DNA of 64,000 nucleotides from Toxonevra muliebris (lineage: Eukaryota > Arthropoda > Insecta > Diptera > Pallopteridae): positions 63,810,079-63,874,078 of the forward strand of contig OY829327.1 of NCBI GenBank assembly GCA_963691655.1, given 5' to 3'. Position numbers and translations under genes: made by a program. Shown here piece after piece: positions 1-10,680 of the stretch. The notes under the pieces are model-generated. The model did no database searches, was not told the DNA's origin, and saw nothing but the letters and a program-made list of their open reading frames with translations. Position 1 is the first letter of the stretch; the number at the start of each line of letters is the position of its first letter.

Positions 1-60
1 TCATGATAATCCGTTGCGAAATATAGAAACCTATTAGGACTAAACATTAAATAGATCATT
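1..60 (+). repeat. Edge of an interspersed repeat also present at 30824
   Basis: The first ~57 bases match 30824-30880 almost base for base (shared core CCTATTAGGACTAAACAT). In the second location this stretch is near the 3' part of a pyrimidine-rich repeat unit. It is therefore the tail of another copy that extends beyond the left edge of the window. No coding content is visible. Confidence 0.75.
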
Positions 61-1149
61 AAAAAATATTAATTTTTACCTACATATTTGGTATAACTAA
101 AATTTTTTTTTTTTTTTGAGTAAAAAATTGATTTAAAAACTCACATGCGCAACTTAGTGCACTCGATGGAAGTGAAACTTCTTTGGTAGATTCGTGACTG
201 GGAATATGTAAGTGCAATAACAGCAGTCTGGGAGAGATAATTGTATGTATGCACATGGCATTTAAATAGTTAATATGAGTCGGTACATATCCAAAGTGCC
301 AAGACCATAGACGAAAATTTTCAAGATTTTTAATGCAATACACACTGACCGTACAAATAAATAGTTTAAACAAAAGAAATGAGCCAAATTAATGTTAATT
401 AAATTAAAAAACCTATTTAATTTAACTATTTTTTCAAAAGTGACTAAGTCCCATCGTAAGTGTAAATCAAAATTGCTTAAGTCCCTTTCAGCCAATCGCA
501 TTCTTTCCTTGTTCTGCTACTGAATTGTAATAAATTTAAATTTTTGGCTTTGCACATGGCCGCATTCATACAGATGCTTTATGTTTTCTTGTGCTTAAGT
601 CCAAATGATTTTTTTTCAAAACTAATTAGGTCCATATGGTATTTATCAAAAGTGCTTAAGTCCAACGTAAAACTGGTTTATTTTGGATTTGGCTTACTTT
701 ATCATTGTTTTTTCTTCGCAAAATGTCTGCAAAAACAGTTTTCTAAATACTTTTACCCATGTTACAAGTATTTAGAGGTAGATGCTTTTTTTCAAAAAGT
801 AGCCATTTTGAACATTTTAGAGGTGCATTTTTTTAAATGGATAGAAAAGAGTGAGTTAATAGAAGATTATTAATACTACTTTTATTACATAGTAGTAAAT
901 TATAAATTTTATTTATAATAAAAAACGGATAAATAATGTTATTAAAATTAGTTTTCTTTATTAGGAAATACCTTGAACATGTTAAGAGTCAAAAAATAAT
1001 ATAATAAACAACAACTATTTCTCTCTATGTTCATGCAATACTATACAAATTATTTTCTTATAAATTCTCACCTAAAAATTTAACTATGAAAGTACAACTC
1101 TGTTGAAACAACAAATGTTTTCCCAATTGTCAAAGTTCCACTTAGGCTG

Positions 1150-1457
1150 TGGTTATATTGCGAGTATGCGCGGCGAACACAATAAAATTATTGTTGCACC
1201 GAACACAAAGAGAGAGTCTTTGCTCACTCTCATAGCGAACACGATATGCTCGGTGTATTATACACCGAGCACGCCGAGTATTTAGGGTGGCAATGAGTTA
1301 TTTTACAAAACAGTATTATTACATACAAATTAGTATTAAGCAAACGAGTATATTTTGGCAAAAAGCAACTCTGCAACGAGCTGAATGTAACCACTATAAC
1401 CGAGCACGGAAGAAAATGTTTTGTGTTCGTCAAACACCGAGCACCAATATAACCAGG
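1150..1457. mobile_element. MITE-like insertion inside repeat arm A
   Basis: Comparison with the other arm shows the sequence between about 985 and 1457 is extra here. Within it, GGTTATATTG near 1150 is inverted as CAATATAACC near 1447, suggesting short terminal inverted repeats. The interior has a strong hairpin, TGCTCGGTGTAT/ATACACCGAGCA at 1247-1271. A second, broken copy of the family lies at 9519-9590 plus 10168-10228. No coding capacity is visible. Confidence 0.55.
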
Positions 1458-2061
1458 CACTTACTTGTCAAAATGCATCTACCTTCTTAATTCTTCTGCC
1501 ATGGTAGAGTGTGGATTTTCACGCACACCAGCTTGATTGCTACCGAAATTTTGTTGAGATTGATTTTGCACTGTTTTCTTTTTAATGTAAACGAAAAGGT
1601 AGATTCAAATATATTTATATTGTTTATGTTTTGCATTGCGCTATAAAAGCAACAGATGACGTTGCTATTATATATATATTCGTATTTATGTTTAGCATAG
1701 TGCTATAAAATCAACAGATGGCGTTTCTATTGAAAAACTACGTTAATAATAGATAATAAATAGTTTTTGATGTGCAACACTTACTTGTATTAAACAAGTC
1801 ATAACGCGCTGTAAATTTGTTATCTTTTTGTCGCACTAAATATTTCAGAAAACGTTTGTTTTTGACGTTCTCTTCATAATAGTAGTACATTCGAGTATAT
1901 TTATATTGTTTTGTATTGCGCTATAAAAGTAAACGATGGCATTGCTATTGATATGTGCGTATTTATGTTTTTCATAGTACCAACAGATGGCGTTGCTATA
2001 GAAAACTACTTTAATAAAAGATAATAAATAGTTTTTGATGTACAACACTTACTCATAACGC

Positions 2062-2263
2062 GCTGTAAATTTGTTATCTTTTTGTCGCACTAAATATTTG
2101 CGAAAACGTTTTGCTTTTGTTGTTCCTTTCATTATAGTAGTAGATTCAAATATATTTGACGTGCTGTAAATTTGTTATCTTTTTGTCGCACTAAATATTT
2201 GCGAAAACGTTTTGCTTTTGTTGTTCCTTTCATTATAGTAGTAGATTCAAATATATTTGAATT
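2062..2263 (+). repeat. Near-perfect 101-bp tandem duplication
   Basis: A 101-bp unit starting GCTGTAAATTTGTTATC at 2062 is repeated immediately at 2163. By eye the copies differ only at their last two bases. The surrounding arm is much more diverged from its relative at 56217-58123, so this duplication is recent or homogenised. Confidence 0.85.
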
Positions 2264-2641
2264 GTTTGTGTTTTTCATAGTACTATGAAGTCAGCAGATG
2301 GCGTTATTATTGTATCGACTCATCTCTTTCTCACTCATTGCCGATCTGTCATTTATGTTATATTGTGAAAACAAATATTCTTCTTTGTACAAAAATAATG
2401 CACAAACGTATTCTAAAAAATAACCCCTTAAAAAATTTTTTTCAGTAAATTAATGCTTAATATGCCAAACCAATTTAAGGGATTTTCAATATTTTTCATT
2501 TATACATCTCTTTTGTTTTTCACTTCGCTATGTAATAACCCCAAATGGAAGCATTGTGGTTGTGGAATTGAATAATTTCCGTCCCCGTTCTTCTTCTTAT
2601 TTTAACGGCTTCCGTCCCCACTTTCTGTTTCCTGTTCAGTT

Positions 2642-3088
2642 TACCCCTCAAAACGCACCAAAGAAGTAAAAAATTTTATTATTGATCGCAAAAATCATTG
2701 GTACTTCGATAGGTATCTAAGAAGCTACAGTTAATCGGATAGAAATTGAATTGAGAAATTCAAGTTAATCGTATAGAAATTATCCGGGGTTGTTGCATAC
2801 CAATTTGGAAAACATAGTTTTGAGATAATCGAGTTTAAAGTTCTTTTCATTCATTTGAGACCGATCGGAGGGACTCGAAAAATGAATGAATAAAACTTCC
2901 ATTTGTAGTGAAAAATCACTTTAATATCGATAAAAATTTTTAAATTTTTTTTCATATATTTTTTTTAATATGATGCAGTAGTTTTTCATTTACATTGAAT
3001 AGACATTAAAAAAAAACTAACATAATTTGGCATCAGGTGGCCCCAAATCACCTAATTTTGAAGCTGAAATATTCTGATAATAAAATGG
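2642..3088. other. No gene recognised
   Basis: AT-rich sequence between repeat arm A and the hAT fragment. No long open frame and no recognised repeat. It may be the non-coding remainder of the hAT element to its right. Confidence 0.4.
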
Positions 3089-3340
3089 CTAGCACCATAA
3101 GATTCTGCGTACTCGAATTAGGTTTACCACATTTTTCGACTTACTCAGTGTAATTGATACATTTGAAAACCATTCCTCTAACATGGTTGTTCGTAACCAG
3201 ATCTTTATAGGATGCTTGTCCAAAAAGCTTCTTTCACATCCTGCAGAGCTCACTGGCAGATCTAGAGCTGCTTGCGCCAATTTGTATAAATTAGGATAGT
3301 AGTCTTTGTTAATTCTTATGTAAGAGTTTTCAGTTCTCAA
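3089..3340 (-). pseudogene. hAT transposase C-terminal dimerisation domain fragment
   Basis: The reverse-strand frame of 83 codons carries the conserved C-terminal hAT dimerisation signature: a YPNLYKLAQAALDLPVSSA run followed by CERSF, then a WLRTTM..E..SNV block and a short tail. In hAT transposases this domain mediates dimerisation and sits at the extreme C terminus. The rest of the ~600-residue protein (BED finger, RNase H-like core) is not visible upstream on the minus strand, and the normal S after CERSF and part of the linker are altered. There is no authentic start codon in place. It is a truncated relic, not an expressed gene. Confidence 0.8.
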
Positions 3341-3530
3341 AAACTCGGAAAGTAAATGAAAACCACTTCATCTTTTACGTTGATTTTAAAAATTTGATTT
3401 TAATACTTATATGCGAATATTTATACAATCTTTAAAAATAGGTAAATTATAAATTAATCCTTCCCTTGAATGTGATTTTCCTTTTACTATACAATTTCTG
3501 GTTGTGGCTGGCTCTGGGTCCTTACCTACC

Positions 3531-4021
3531 GTATACCGCGGGCACATGAGGGTGCATTTCAGGCAAAATTTAATATTTGTTTGAAATGCGTCTGAAATGA
3601 AGATTTTCGTCATACTAAAATTGTCAAATAAAATTCTTCATTGAAAACTTCATTTCGATAAAGAAACACAAGGTTGCAAAAAACAGGATAAATTTAAGAT
3701 CTATTACATTTTTTTAGACATTTTGGATTTTGTTTTCATAGCAGCTGCTCTTGTAATATTTATTAAGTGAAAAAATAAAATAATGGAATGGGAAAGAATT
3801 CATTGCCATTTCTCCAATTATCTATAATTGTTATATAATTGGTGTCCAAATCCAACTGAAAAGCAACATTTTTATTTATTTTTTTTTACACAAAATGCAC
3901 ACAAAAATTCTTCTTCTTCTGTAAAAAAATGGATTTGAAATTAATTTATTGTCATGTGTCTACCTAAATTTGAAATGCAGAATTTCAACGAAATGCACTC
4001 TCGTGTGTCCGCACTATTAGG
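3531..4021 (+). mobile_element. MITE copy a (GGACACACGAGAGTG family), upstream of the carboxypeptidase gene
   Basis: The right end, inverted, reads GGACACACGAGAGTGCATTT, and the left end reads GGGCACATGAGGGTGCATTT, giving terminal inverted repeats of about 25 bp. The ~490-bp interior is non-coding and shares blocks with 13790-14093 (opposite orientation) and 40395-41070. It ends less than 300 bp before the start codon of the carboxypeptidase gene, so it lies in the promoter or 5' untranslated region. Confidence 0.65.
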
Positions 4022-4298
4022 TATATTTTTTTTCAGCCGAGGTTGATAGCTTTAAATTAAAAGATTATGGAAACTATAGCACCAACCAATTTAATATTTA
4101 TAATCTAAAATATGTATACGATATCATGAATTATTTGCTTGCCTTTATTAAAAAACTTTTGAAAAATGCAACGCTGAAGTGTTCATTACTTTCGATGATT
4201 ATTGTTCTACCAGTACCTAAATAATCTTTACACATACATCACTATTCATAACCGGTTTACATTTGTGTTTAAATGTGTTTGCAGATTTAAAGATAAAT

Positions 4299-4872
4299 AT
4301 GTTTTTCGGGTTCAAAATTGTGATTGCCATAATTTTCATTCATTGCTTCACAGCAATTAATTGTGTCATAATATCAGGAAATGAGAAATATATTTACAAA
4401 ACAAAGTTTTTCGATGTTCCTTTAGATAACTTCAATTTCGCTATAAATAAAACATTTAAATTGCGTTATTTATACAATGACACTTTTGCTAATGGCAATA
4501 CTTCGCCCATATTTTTTTATACTGGAAACGAAGGTGACATTGAACTTTTTGCCAAAAATACAGGATTTATGTGGAAGTTAGCTGCTCAATTTAAAGCAGT
4601 TGTAGTCTTCGCGGAGCACAGATACTATGGAAAGTCCCTTCCATTCGGTGACAGTACCTTCAATGTTACTGAACACATAGGTTTTTTGTCAGTTGAGCAA
4701 ACTTTAGAAGATTATGCCAAATTGATTGACTATTTAAAAGATGGAAAACAAACTCCTGTAATTGCTTTTGGAGGGTCTTATGGAGGTATGCTAGCCGCAT
4801 GGTTGCGTATAAAGTTCCCACATCTTGTATTTGGAGCACTAGCAGCTTCAGCGCCAATCTGGCAATTTAATG
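4299..4872 (+). CDS. Serine carboxypeptidase family S28 (prolyl carboxypeptidase-like), first coding exon
   Basis: This exon encodes 191 residues plus one base. S28 enzymes remove residues C-terminal to proline in lysosomes or outside the cell. Residues ~1-22 form a hydrophobic signal peptide. The family landmarks follow in order: FFYTGNEGDI, a VFAEHRYYG block, and the nucleophile motif GGSYGGM with the catalytic serine near residue 160, then ALAASAPIWQF. Several N-glycosylation sequons (NKT, NDT, NVT) fit a secreted protein. I chose ATG 4299 because it begins the signal peptide; the in-frame sequence before it lacks an ATG, and TTTGCAG at 4287-4293 may be a 5'UTR splice acceptor. The exon ends at AATG|GTAAGA, leaving phase 1. 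No stop or frameshift interrupts it, unlike all transposon frames here. Catalytic Asp and His lie in later exons. Likely a live host gene. Confidence 0.92.
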
Positions 4873-5229
4873 GTAAGATAAACATTAACAAGTACTAAAC
4901 AATATAATACATGGATTTCTAAAATTTTCGCTAAGCTTAGTTAACCTCCATTTTGCCACTGATAGTGTTTCGAAAAAGTGGATAATTTTTCGTCTCAAAA
5001 ACTCAAAAAATTAATTTCTTTAGTTTTTGAATATATTTCATTTTTAGCGTTTTGGCGCTAATTAGATATGTAAATATATTTTTAATTCAGAAATTTGGTA
5101 GTAAACCCACATTTTTTGTGTTATGAAAACGAAATGTAAGAAGGTATTTCAGATGTGTAATTTTATTAAAAAGTTATGATATTATTTCTAAAAAATTGTA
5201 TTTAATATAATTGAAGCATCCTTTATATT
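4873..5229 (+). other. Start of intron 1, no element recognised
   Basis: Intronic sequence after the GTAAGA donor. AT-rich, without an open frame or a repeat I can match elsewhere in the window. Confidence 0.6.
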
Positions 5230-6930
5230 TAGTTTGGATTTTTCTATCCTCAGGGCACACAAGCCTTGACTTTTGAATGCCCGCGATCGTCAGAATCTGG
5301 GACAAAACCTTGAGTTGCACAACTGTTCAACCTGTGAATACTAACTCCAGCCAAACACTCGATTTTAGTTTTGGCGAACATTCGCCCATTTGTTACAAAA
5401 ATTGACGACAGCTCCCTATTTCGGAAGAAAACAAAAAATAAGTGTAAAAAATTTAATAAGTACTAAAATTAATTCCTGTTTCTTTCTGTTTTTGTTGGAT
5501 TATAATAAATTAATATTGGCCGCCAAAGCTTATACTTCGAGCATAGTTTAAAAATGCACCAGCGGCCAGCGATTCATTTTCCGTTTTGTTGAATATTGCC
5601 CCAACATTTTGTCCATTACGTCGACTCCTCCCTATGTATGGTTATAAAAAATTATAGTGTTCGGTTTTTCTTCGATATCCGAAATTGTGGAATCCCATAA
5701 CACTGTGGAGAGCAGAACGACAGCATTGTTCTTTTTGGGAACATAGGAGCAAATTGTTCTATTTTCCCCAAACCCAACAGAGTTGTGAGCTCTTCATTCT
5801 GTGGTGAGGCAAATAAGTATTTTATTATTTTCATAGTGCCAACCGAAGAATCGCCAACTTGTTAGAATACATATCAGCTAATGGATATGCAGTGAAGAAA
5901 TTGTCACAGGTTACATTTGGTCCAGTGTTTCTATATTGTACAAATAAATCCTTCACTACCCTTTCCCCTTGGTTTCTATATCTAACGCCATAGGTTTTGC
6001 CTGTTTACATTTAAGAAGTTAGCGTATAGTACGACTCGGCATCGCCAAAATATGCACTCAACTCTTCCTCCAAACATATTTTCTGGATGATAGAATGACT
6101 TCGGCCAAAATAAAATTGAAACCCTAAAAGGGATAAAATATTTTCTTACCGTGGACTGTCGCTCTCACTTTTCACAATTATAGCGCTCTCTAGCTGATTA
6201 TTACCTGCCAAGGTGAATTTATACCAGGTGAAGTTACCAGCAACTCATCTTCATTTTTCGTGGTCAATATCATAGGCTGTCAAAATCATTGTTTACTTTT
6301 GATTGTTTGTTTACGTTTGTTCTCCATTTTTACATTATCTTCACGCCGCCATTATGACCGCAACAACAAAGATGTGTTGTTATTATTTTGTTGTACGGCT
6401 GATTTTGAGATTTTGTGATATCTGACGCAACAACAAAGATGTGTTGTTTTTGCCAAGATGAAATTATTGTAATCTGGCTATCACCTACACGATTTCACCA
6501 TTTGCCCTGTCTTTCTGCTCGGGTTCCGATATATAATTGATTGTATAGTCGCGTAATATATATATAATTTTAATACTGGGATTTAGACCAACTAAACGGG
6601 TCTCGCGGAATATATTTTGCTATCGCATGCGTTGCAATACATATGGAGTATTACTCAACTGTGTTCCGTCCTTACCCACCAAAAATACGTTCTTCTTCCC
6701 GCTCAAATTAAGGTCCTCCTGCTTTTTCTGTATCCTCAGGCTCATTCTCAAATTCCAACTCGTTTTCTGAGTCGCTTTCGTGTCCCAGCGCAACAGGGTA
6801 TGTCCCGATCTCAGCGTCAGAGCCTTCTTCATCATTTCATTGAACCTAATAAAACACCTCATCCTCTTCGATTACTCCACTTACTGTTGGGTTTGGTGCC
6901 ATTTCGACCTCATCGAAGTCCATATTGGTC
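5230..6930 (-). mobile_element. piggyBac transposon remnant
   Basis: Reading the minus strand in changing frames gives an acidic N-terminus beginning at an ATG at 6923. A conserved transposase core follows near 5640-5960, including GPN.TCDNFF, YVPKKN, and an FYN-T-GGVDVMDKM block ending KRKMNRWPL. Poorer C-terminal sequence continues towards 5230. The GGVD...D block holds catalytic aspartates of piggyBac DDE transposases. At least several frameshifts and stops are present, and the middle (about 6150-6560) contains unrelated sequence. The TTAA-flanked ends were not pinned down. Clearly inactive. Confidence 0.75.
6150..6560. repeat. Insert with a 21-bp direct repeat inside the piggyBac remnant
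   Basis: The reading of piggyBac protein is lost here. The sequence CAACAACAAAGATGTGTTGT occurs twice, about 66 bp apart (near 6361 and 6427). Each copy is itself a partial inverted repeat (ACAACA/TGTTGT). This is probably a small non-coding insertion; its ends are uncertain. Confidence 0.4.
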
Positions 6931-7419
6931 CATGTGGTAGCCTTTACATTAAAAAAATAGTAGTTCACTTCCTTCGTCGTCTAAAAATATCTAATGTGAC
7001 ATTTAGTGAGTCAGCATTTAAAATTTTTAATTTTTCGGATTTATTTGCCTTTTTCACTCACTTGACTAATTATTTGAATCACAAAAGTCGTTGAATGATT
7101 CTTCTACGAAGTTTCGAACAGTGTTGCTATTAACAAATTTATAAAAGTGCCAAAATTTGGGACAAAACGTATTTTTCAATACCAAAATGTATCTCACAAA
7201 AATTGTGTTGTGTCCATCAGTATAAAATATTGTTCAAAATTACAGCACACTTAGTACTCATTATGTTCACAGCAGAATAACTTCAGCATAAATCCAGAGA
7301 ACTTCATCGGGTCTTTTTTATTATGAAAGTCTATTTTATTCTGTATTAGTTTGAGAAATAAAAATGATCACTATAATACAAAAAAAAAAAAACAAAAATA
7401 TATCAAATTTTATTCGAAA
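6931..7419. other. No gene recognised
   Basis: AT-rich intronic sequence between the piggyBac remnant and the Jockey-like LINE. A run of 12 A at 7381-7392 lies near the LINE target site. No convincing coding frame. Confidence 0.5.
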
Positions 7420-7429
7420 GACTTTCGGA

Positions 7430-8652
7430 TTTTTTTTTTAGTATTACATCTTTATTTGCAATCTATCTGCTACAGATTATGAGCAAATTAAATAAGTTGA
7501 CGATATAACGATAGAAGTTGTTAAGCTACATTAAGGAAAACAATATTGAACTATATACAAGAGATAATATAAATATTTACAAGGGAATTTGAATACAAAT
7601 TATAGAGTTATGTACAACATATATCTTAAAATCTATGCGTTTTTATTTACAAATTAAAAAGAAAATATATACAACATATACCTTAAGTTCTAAATGGTAA
7701 GTAGAGGATATGGATTCTTTTTAGTCGTTTAACTTCATCCGTGTCATCTAATAGATAAATTGCTGATGAATTACCATGCTGACTTAGTCTCTCAAGATAT
7801 CTTATAGTGAAGCTTTTCACTTCCTCTTTAACTGTTGGCATGGAGAGATCTCTATGTATTGCATTATTTGTGACGTAGAATGGAGCATTGGTTATCATTT
7901 TTACGGTTTTGGATTGGTAGCTTTGAAGTATTTCAATATTTGAGTTGTTGGCTGTACCCCATAATTGTATCCCATAAGTCCAAACAGGCTTTAATATGGC
8001 TTTATAAATTTTATTTTCCAGACTTCCGACCTAGTAGCCAATATAGTTTTTGAGTTTTTATATTTAAACGAGTGTTCTTAGCTTTGATGTGGTTCTTCCA
8101 AGTCAAGCTTGGTCAAGGTGCATGCCAAGATATTTTATGGAGTCATTTTTAGGGATCTGAGAGCCATTAATATTAATGGTTGGACAGTCACCACGTCCTA
8201 GTGTAAATGTTACATGACCGCTTTTGTCAGAGTTAATTTTTATGTTCCATTTTTTAGCCAAACTTGAACTTCATCAATTTCAATTTGCACAAAGTGTGAG
8301 GTTTCACCAGGATTTTCGCAGTTATTGCTGTATTATTGCAGTTATTGCTGCATGCCCGATGTAAATATTGTGTAAGGACCTTGTGGAATACCAGCGTTAA
8401 TTTCATGAATATCCGAGATTTCATTTTTTATCTTAACATAAAAGTGTCGTTACGTAAGGTAACTTTGTAATAAAAGATAAAAGGGCGAAGGTACAAGTCG
8501 TTTAAGTTTGTAAAACAAACCTAAATGCCATACTCTATCAAAGCCTGCAAAAACACAGCTGAGCAAAATGCTTCAGTTATCACATTTATGACACTGTTCT
8601 GGTGTTCAATGCTTATGTCTAATACCGAATTGATGCTCTGGAATAATACCAT
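7430..8652 (-). mobile_element. 5'-truncated Jockey-like LINE with target-site duplications
   Basis: The minus strand reads through a Jockey-type reverse transcriptase tail: GKL-like and SLTWKNHIK, RLNIKTQKLYWLLGRKSG, then KMITNAPFYV, AIHRDLSMP, YLERLSQH and NLLDDTD-like residues to the C-terminus near 7683. The catalytic FADD box is gone and frames shift repeatedly. A T-run at 7431-7439 is the poly(A) tail of the minus-strand copy. The 13-bp sequence GACTTTCGGATTT flanks the element at 7420-7432 and 8653-8665 and is its target-site duplication. The element is therefore a discrete insertion of about 1.2 kb, truncated at its 5' end as is usual for LINEs. Confidence 0.9.
7683..7898 (-). pseudogene. 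C-terminal end of Jockey-like reverse transcriptase ORF
   Basis: This is the longest unbroken coding piece of the LINE: 71 codons, in Jockey-family elements the region just after the reverse transcriptase domain, ending ILYLPFRT. It starts with the conserved MITNAP.YV.N..IHRDL motif. No function remains without the polymerase domain upstream. Confidence 0.85.
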
Positions 8653-8665
8653 GACTTTCGGATTT

Positions 8666-9044
8666 AGTGTGCCAAAATTATTGCGCTTTTGAACTAATTA
8701 ATTACTAATATTTTATTAGGGACATTAAATTTGGTTTTTAGTATAAAGAAGGTTTACATCTGTATTTGTTAAAATTCTGAAATGTTTTGTAAATTTCTTA
8801 ACAAATATCTGATTTTAGGGATTCCTAATAATATTTAGTTAAATTGAAGATTATCTCTTTCCAGAAAGTTTTAATTCCAACATTAAAACCATCGCTATAA
8901 TTGTATTGTTTTCTATAGTTATTCCCTTTACGCTGAAGCCACTCCCAAATGTTTTCCGTAATGATTGATTCATGCAACTGGAAGCCACGACAAAATTTGA
9001 GAATTTTGGCTTACAATATCCGATTTAGCAATTCATGATGTATG
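8666..9044. other. No gene recognised
   Basis: AT-rich intronic sequence with no open frame. It is continuous with the target site of the LINE to its left. Confidence 0.5.
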
Positions 9045-9507
9045 TATAACGTTCGTATTTTTTTTCGGACAAAAAATTTGTATATTTGTACCAACAAATT
9101 TTAAAAAACTGCAAATCGATTTGAAAAAACTGTATATTTCGAGGTATCAATTTTATTCAAAGAGATTTAACAAGGAAAGCAAATTAACCATCATCTGAAT
9201 CGTCTTCCCCGTCTGTAGTTGTTGTATTTTACTTGTCTTTTGAAGAAAATTTGACGAAGCAGTTCCGGCTTCGTTATGAGGTATTTATAGAAATCAACGC
9301 ATAGATATTACATTTGACGATCAGAATCGCCTTCTATCAAAAGTATACTCGCAACGTATTGCCATTGTTCTCTCTGACGTTTTGCATTGTGATTGACAAA
9401 TTTGAATTTCGAAACGTTAAAAAATTAAATTTTTTTCTTAGGTATGCGGTTTATGAGTCTAAAAAACAGTATAATACCGCGAAAAACTGTATAGATACGA
9501 GCGTTAT
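9045..9507. mobile_element. Possible MITE with ATAACG(T/C)TCGTAT ends
   Basis: The left end TATAACGTTCGTAT is matched by inverted ATACGAGCGTTAT at the right end. The flanks both contain TGTATG, a possible target duplication, but this is low complexity. Non-coding interior of 463 bp with phrases such as AAAAACTGTAT near both ends. Confidence 0.5.
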
Positions 9508-9518
9508 GTATGTATGAA

Positions 9519-10228
9519 ATTGTTGTTGCACCGAAACTGGCGAGCATTCAGGGAGGCAATGAGTTATTTTACATTTTTGTGAAAATGAGTGTTGTTTAAA
9601 AAATTACTGAATAATTTTTATAAAGACATTGTGATTCAATGGCCAATTAACAAAATGGCGGAGCTTATTTTAGTAGTTCATAAATTTTAAAGATTATTTT
9701 TCTGCCTTTTTCATATAAGGAGGTCCATAACATAGCGCGATAATTCCATTTTAGTAACTTTTTAGATAAATGAATAAATTTAATTGAAGTCAATAGGATA
9801 TATATTGGAAATGTTCCATTTCGGTCTGAATCTTCATTTTTGGGATAGAAATAAAGGGAAATTAATGGCCATAGATTTCAACATGTAGAACTTAATTAAG
9901 TCAAAAAACTTAAAATTTCAAAAAGTGGAATTATTGCATTTTGTTATGGACCTCCTCATATATAAATGCAATATTTTTTGTATAATTTGTTGCTATTTCT
10001 ACCAACATTATCTCATATTGTCATTATAATTATTTTCCATCCAATTCCATTCGAATTTTTGAATTTTCATTCACTCCACAATACATGCATCAAAGAAAAC
10101 GATGAAAAGAGAGTAAAAACAGAAAATATTGACAGCAAAACATTGACCGTGTAACATCATCCTATGCTTTGACAAAAAGCAACCCTGCAACGAGCTGAAT
10201 GTAACCACCTCGACCGAGCACGGGGTGA
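9519..10228 (+). repeat. Broken second copy of the arm-A MITE family
   Basis: 9519-9590 matches ~1190-1310 (both read TTGTTGCACCGAA and GGCAATGAGTTATTTTAC), and 10168-10228 matches ~1362-1410 (CTGCAACGAGCTGAATGTAA, then CCGAGCACGG). The middle has been replaced or interrupted by other sequence including the MITE at 9718-9956. Non-coding. Confidence 0.65.
9718..9956. mobile_element. MITE with AGGAGGTCCATAACA ends
   Basis: Terminal inverted repeats AGGAGGTCCATAACA at both ends, with further inverted similarity inward (ATAATTCCA near each end). CATATA occurs directly outside each end (9712-9717 and 9957-9962), a likely 6-bp target duplication. 239 bp, no coding capacity. The superfamily is not clear. 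Confidence 0.8.
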
Positions 10229-10455
10229 AAATTGCCCCTATTACCGTTGTCGAGGTCGACTACAAAATGGTCGACAGCAGCGCTATCGCATCACATTTGT
10301 CGTGCAGTGACACACTTCGAGCAATCTATTACAATTGTCGAGTCTCAAACATCGGTGTGACAGTCAAGCATCGACAGAAGCAATTTTTTGTGAAAAAAAT
10401 CAAATAAAAAATTAAGAAAAATTAAAACAAAAAGAAAAAAAATGAAGTAAAAACA

Positions 10456-10680
10456 ATGAAAATTACAAATTTATCTCAATTTGAAGCTTTAGTGAAGCAT
10501 ATGGAGAGGAATGTGTCATTTGCAATAAGCTTCAATAAAGGCTTATCAAAAATGGACGTAGAGCTAGAATGGAACTCTCTAGCTGTGAAGCTAAAGGCCT
10601 TGGGTTCACCAATGCGCCACGGTGATGGTTGGCAAAAGGTTAGAAAAAATATATTCGAATACTTCGATGAAGTAATGTAA
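10456..10680 (+). pseudogene. Harbinger-associated Myb/SANT-like DNA-binding protein, N-terminal part
   Basis: The 74-codon frame begins MKITNLSQFEALVKHME and has the Myb/SANT-like pattern seen in the second protein of PIF/Harbinger transposons: a helix with QFE.LV, then W..L..KL..LG.P.R, then a W.KV block. In complete elements this protein binds the terminal repeats and brings the transposase to the nucleus. Here the frame stops early (DEVM then stop). The continuation (KRK-rich, TLEEHF, GG-like region lost) is found in other frames to about 11258, ending in a charged helix LKLAREKFEWKKKRQ. It is broken and pairs with the transposase remnant on the opposite strand at 11790-12420. Confidence 0.75.

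Larger units (their letters stand above)
135..2641 (+). repeat. Arm A of a dispersed repeat, inverted relative to 56217-58123
   Basis: This stretch aligns over its length, in reverse complement, with 56217-58123. The outer end is AAAACTCACAT and the inner end is CCTGTTCAGTT. Only short, unconvincing open frames are present. It contains several copies of a motif like GTGCTTAAGTCC (about 470-670) and several short subrepeats around AACAGATGGCGTTGCTAT (about 1650-2300). It is longer than the other arm because of an inserted block (~985-1457) and internal tandem duplication. I do not recognise the family. It could be a non-autonomous element or the non-coding part of a larger one; no terminal repeats or target duplications were identified. 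Confidence 0.75.

Noticed and set aside
544..873. Open frame of 109 codons on the plus strand near the left edge
   Set aside because: Lies in repeat arm A; the inverted copy at 57230-57720 does not keep the frame open, so it is not a conserved gene.
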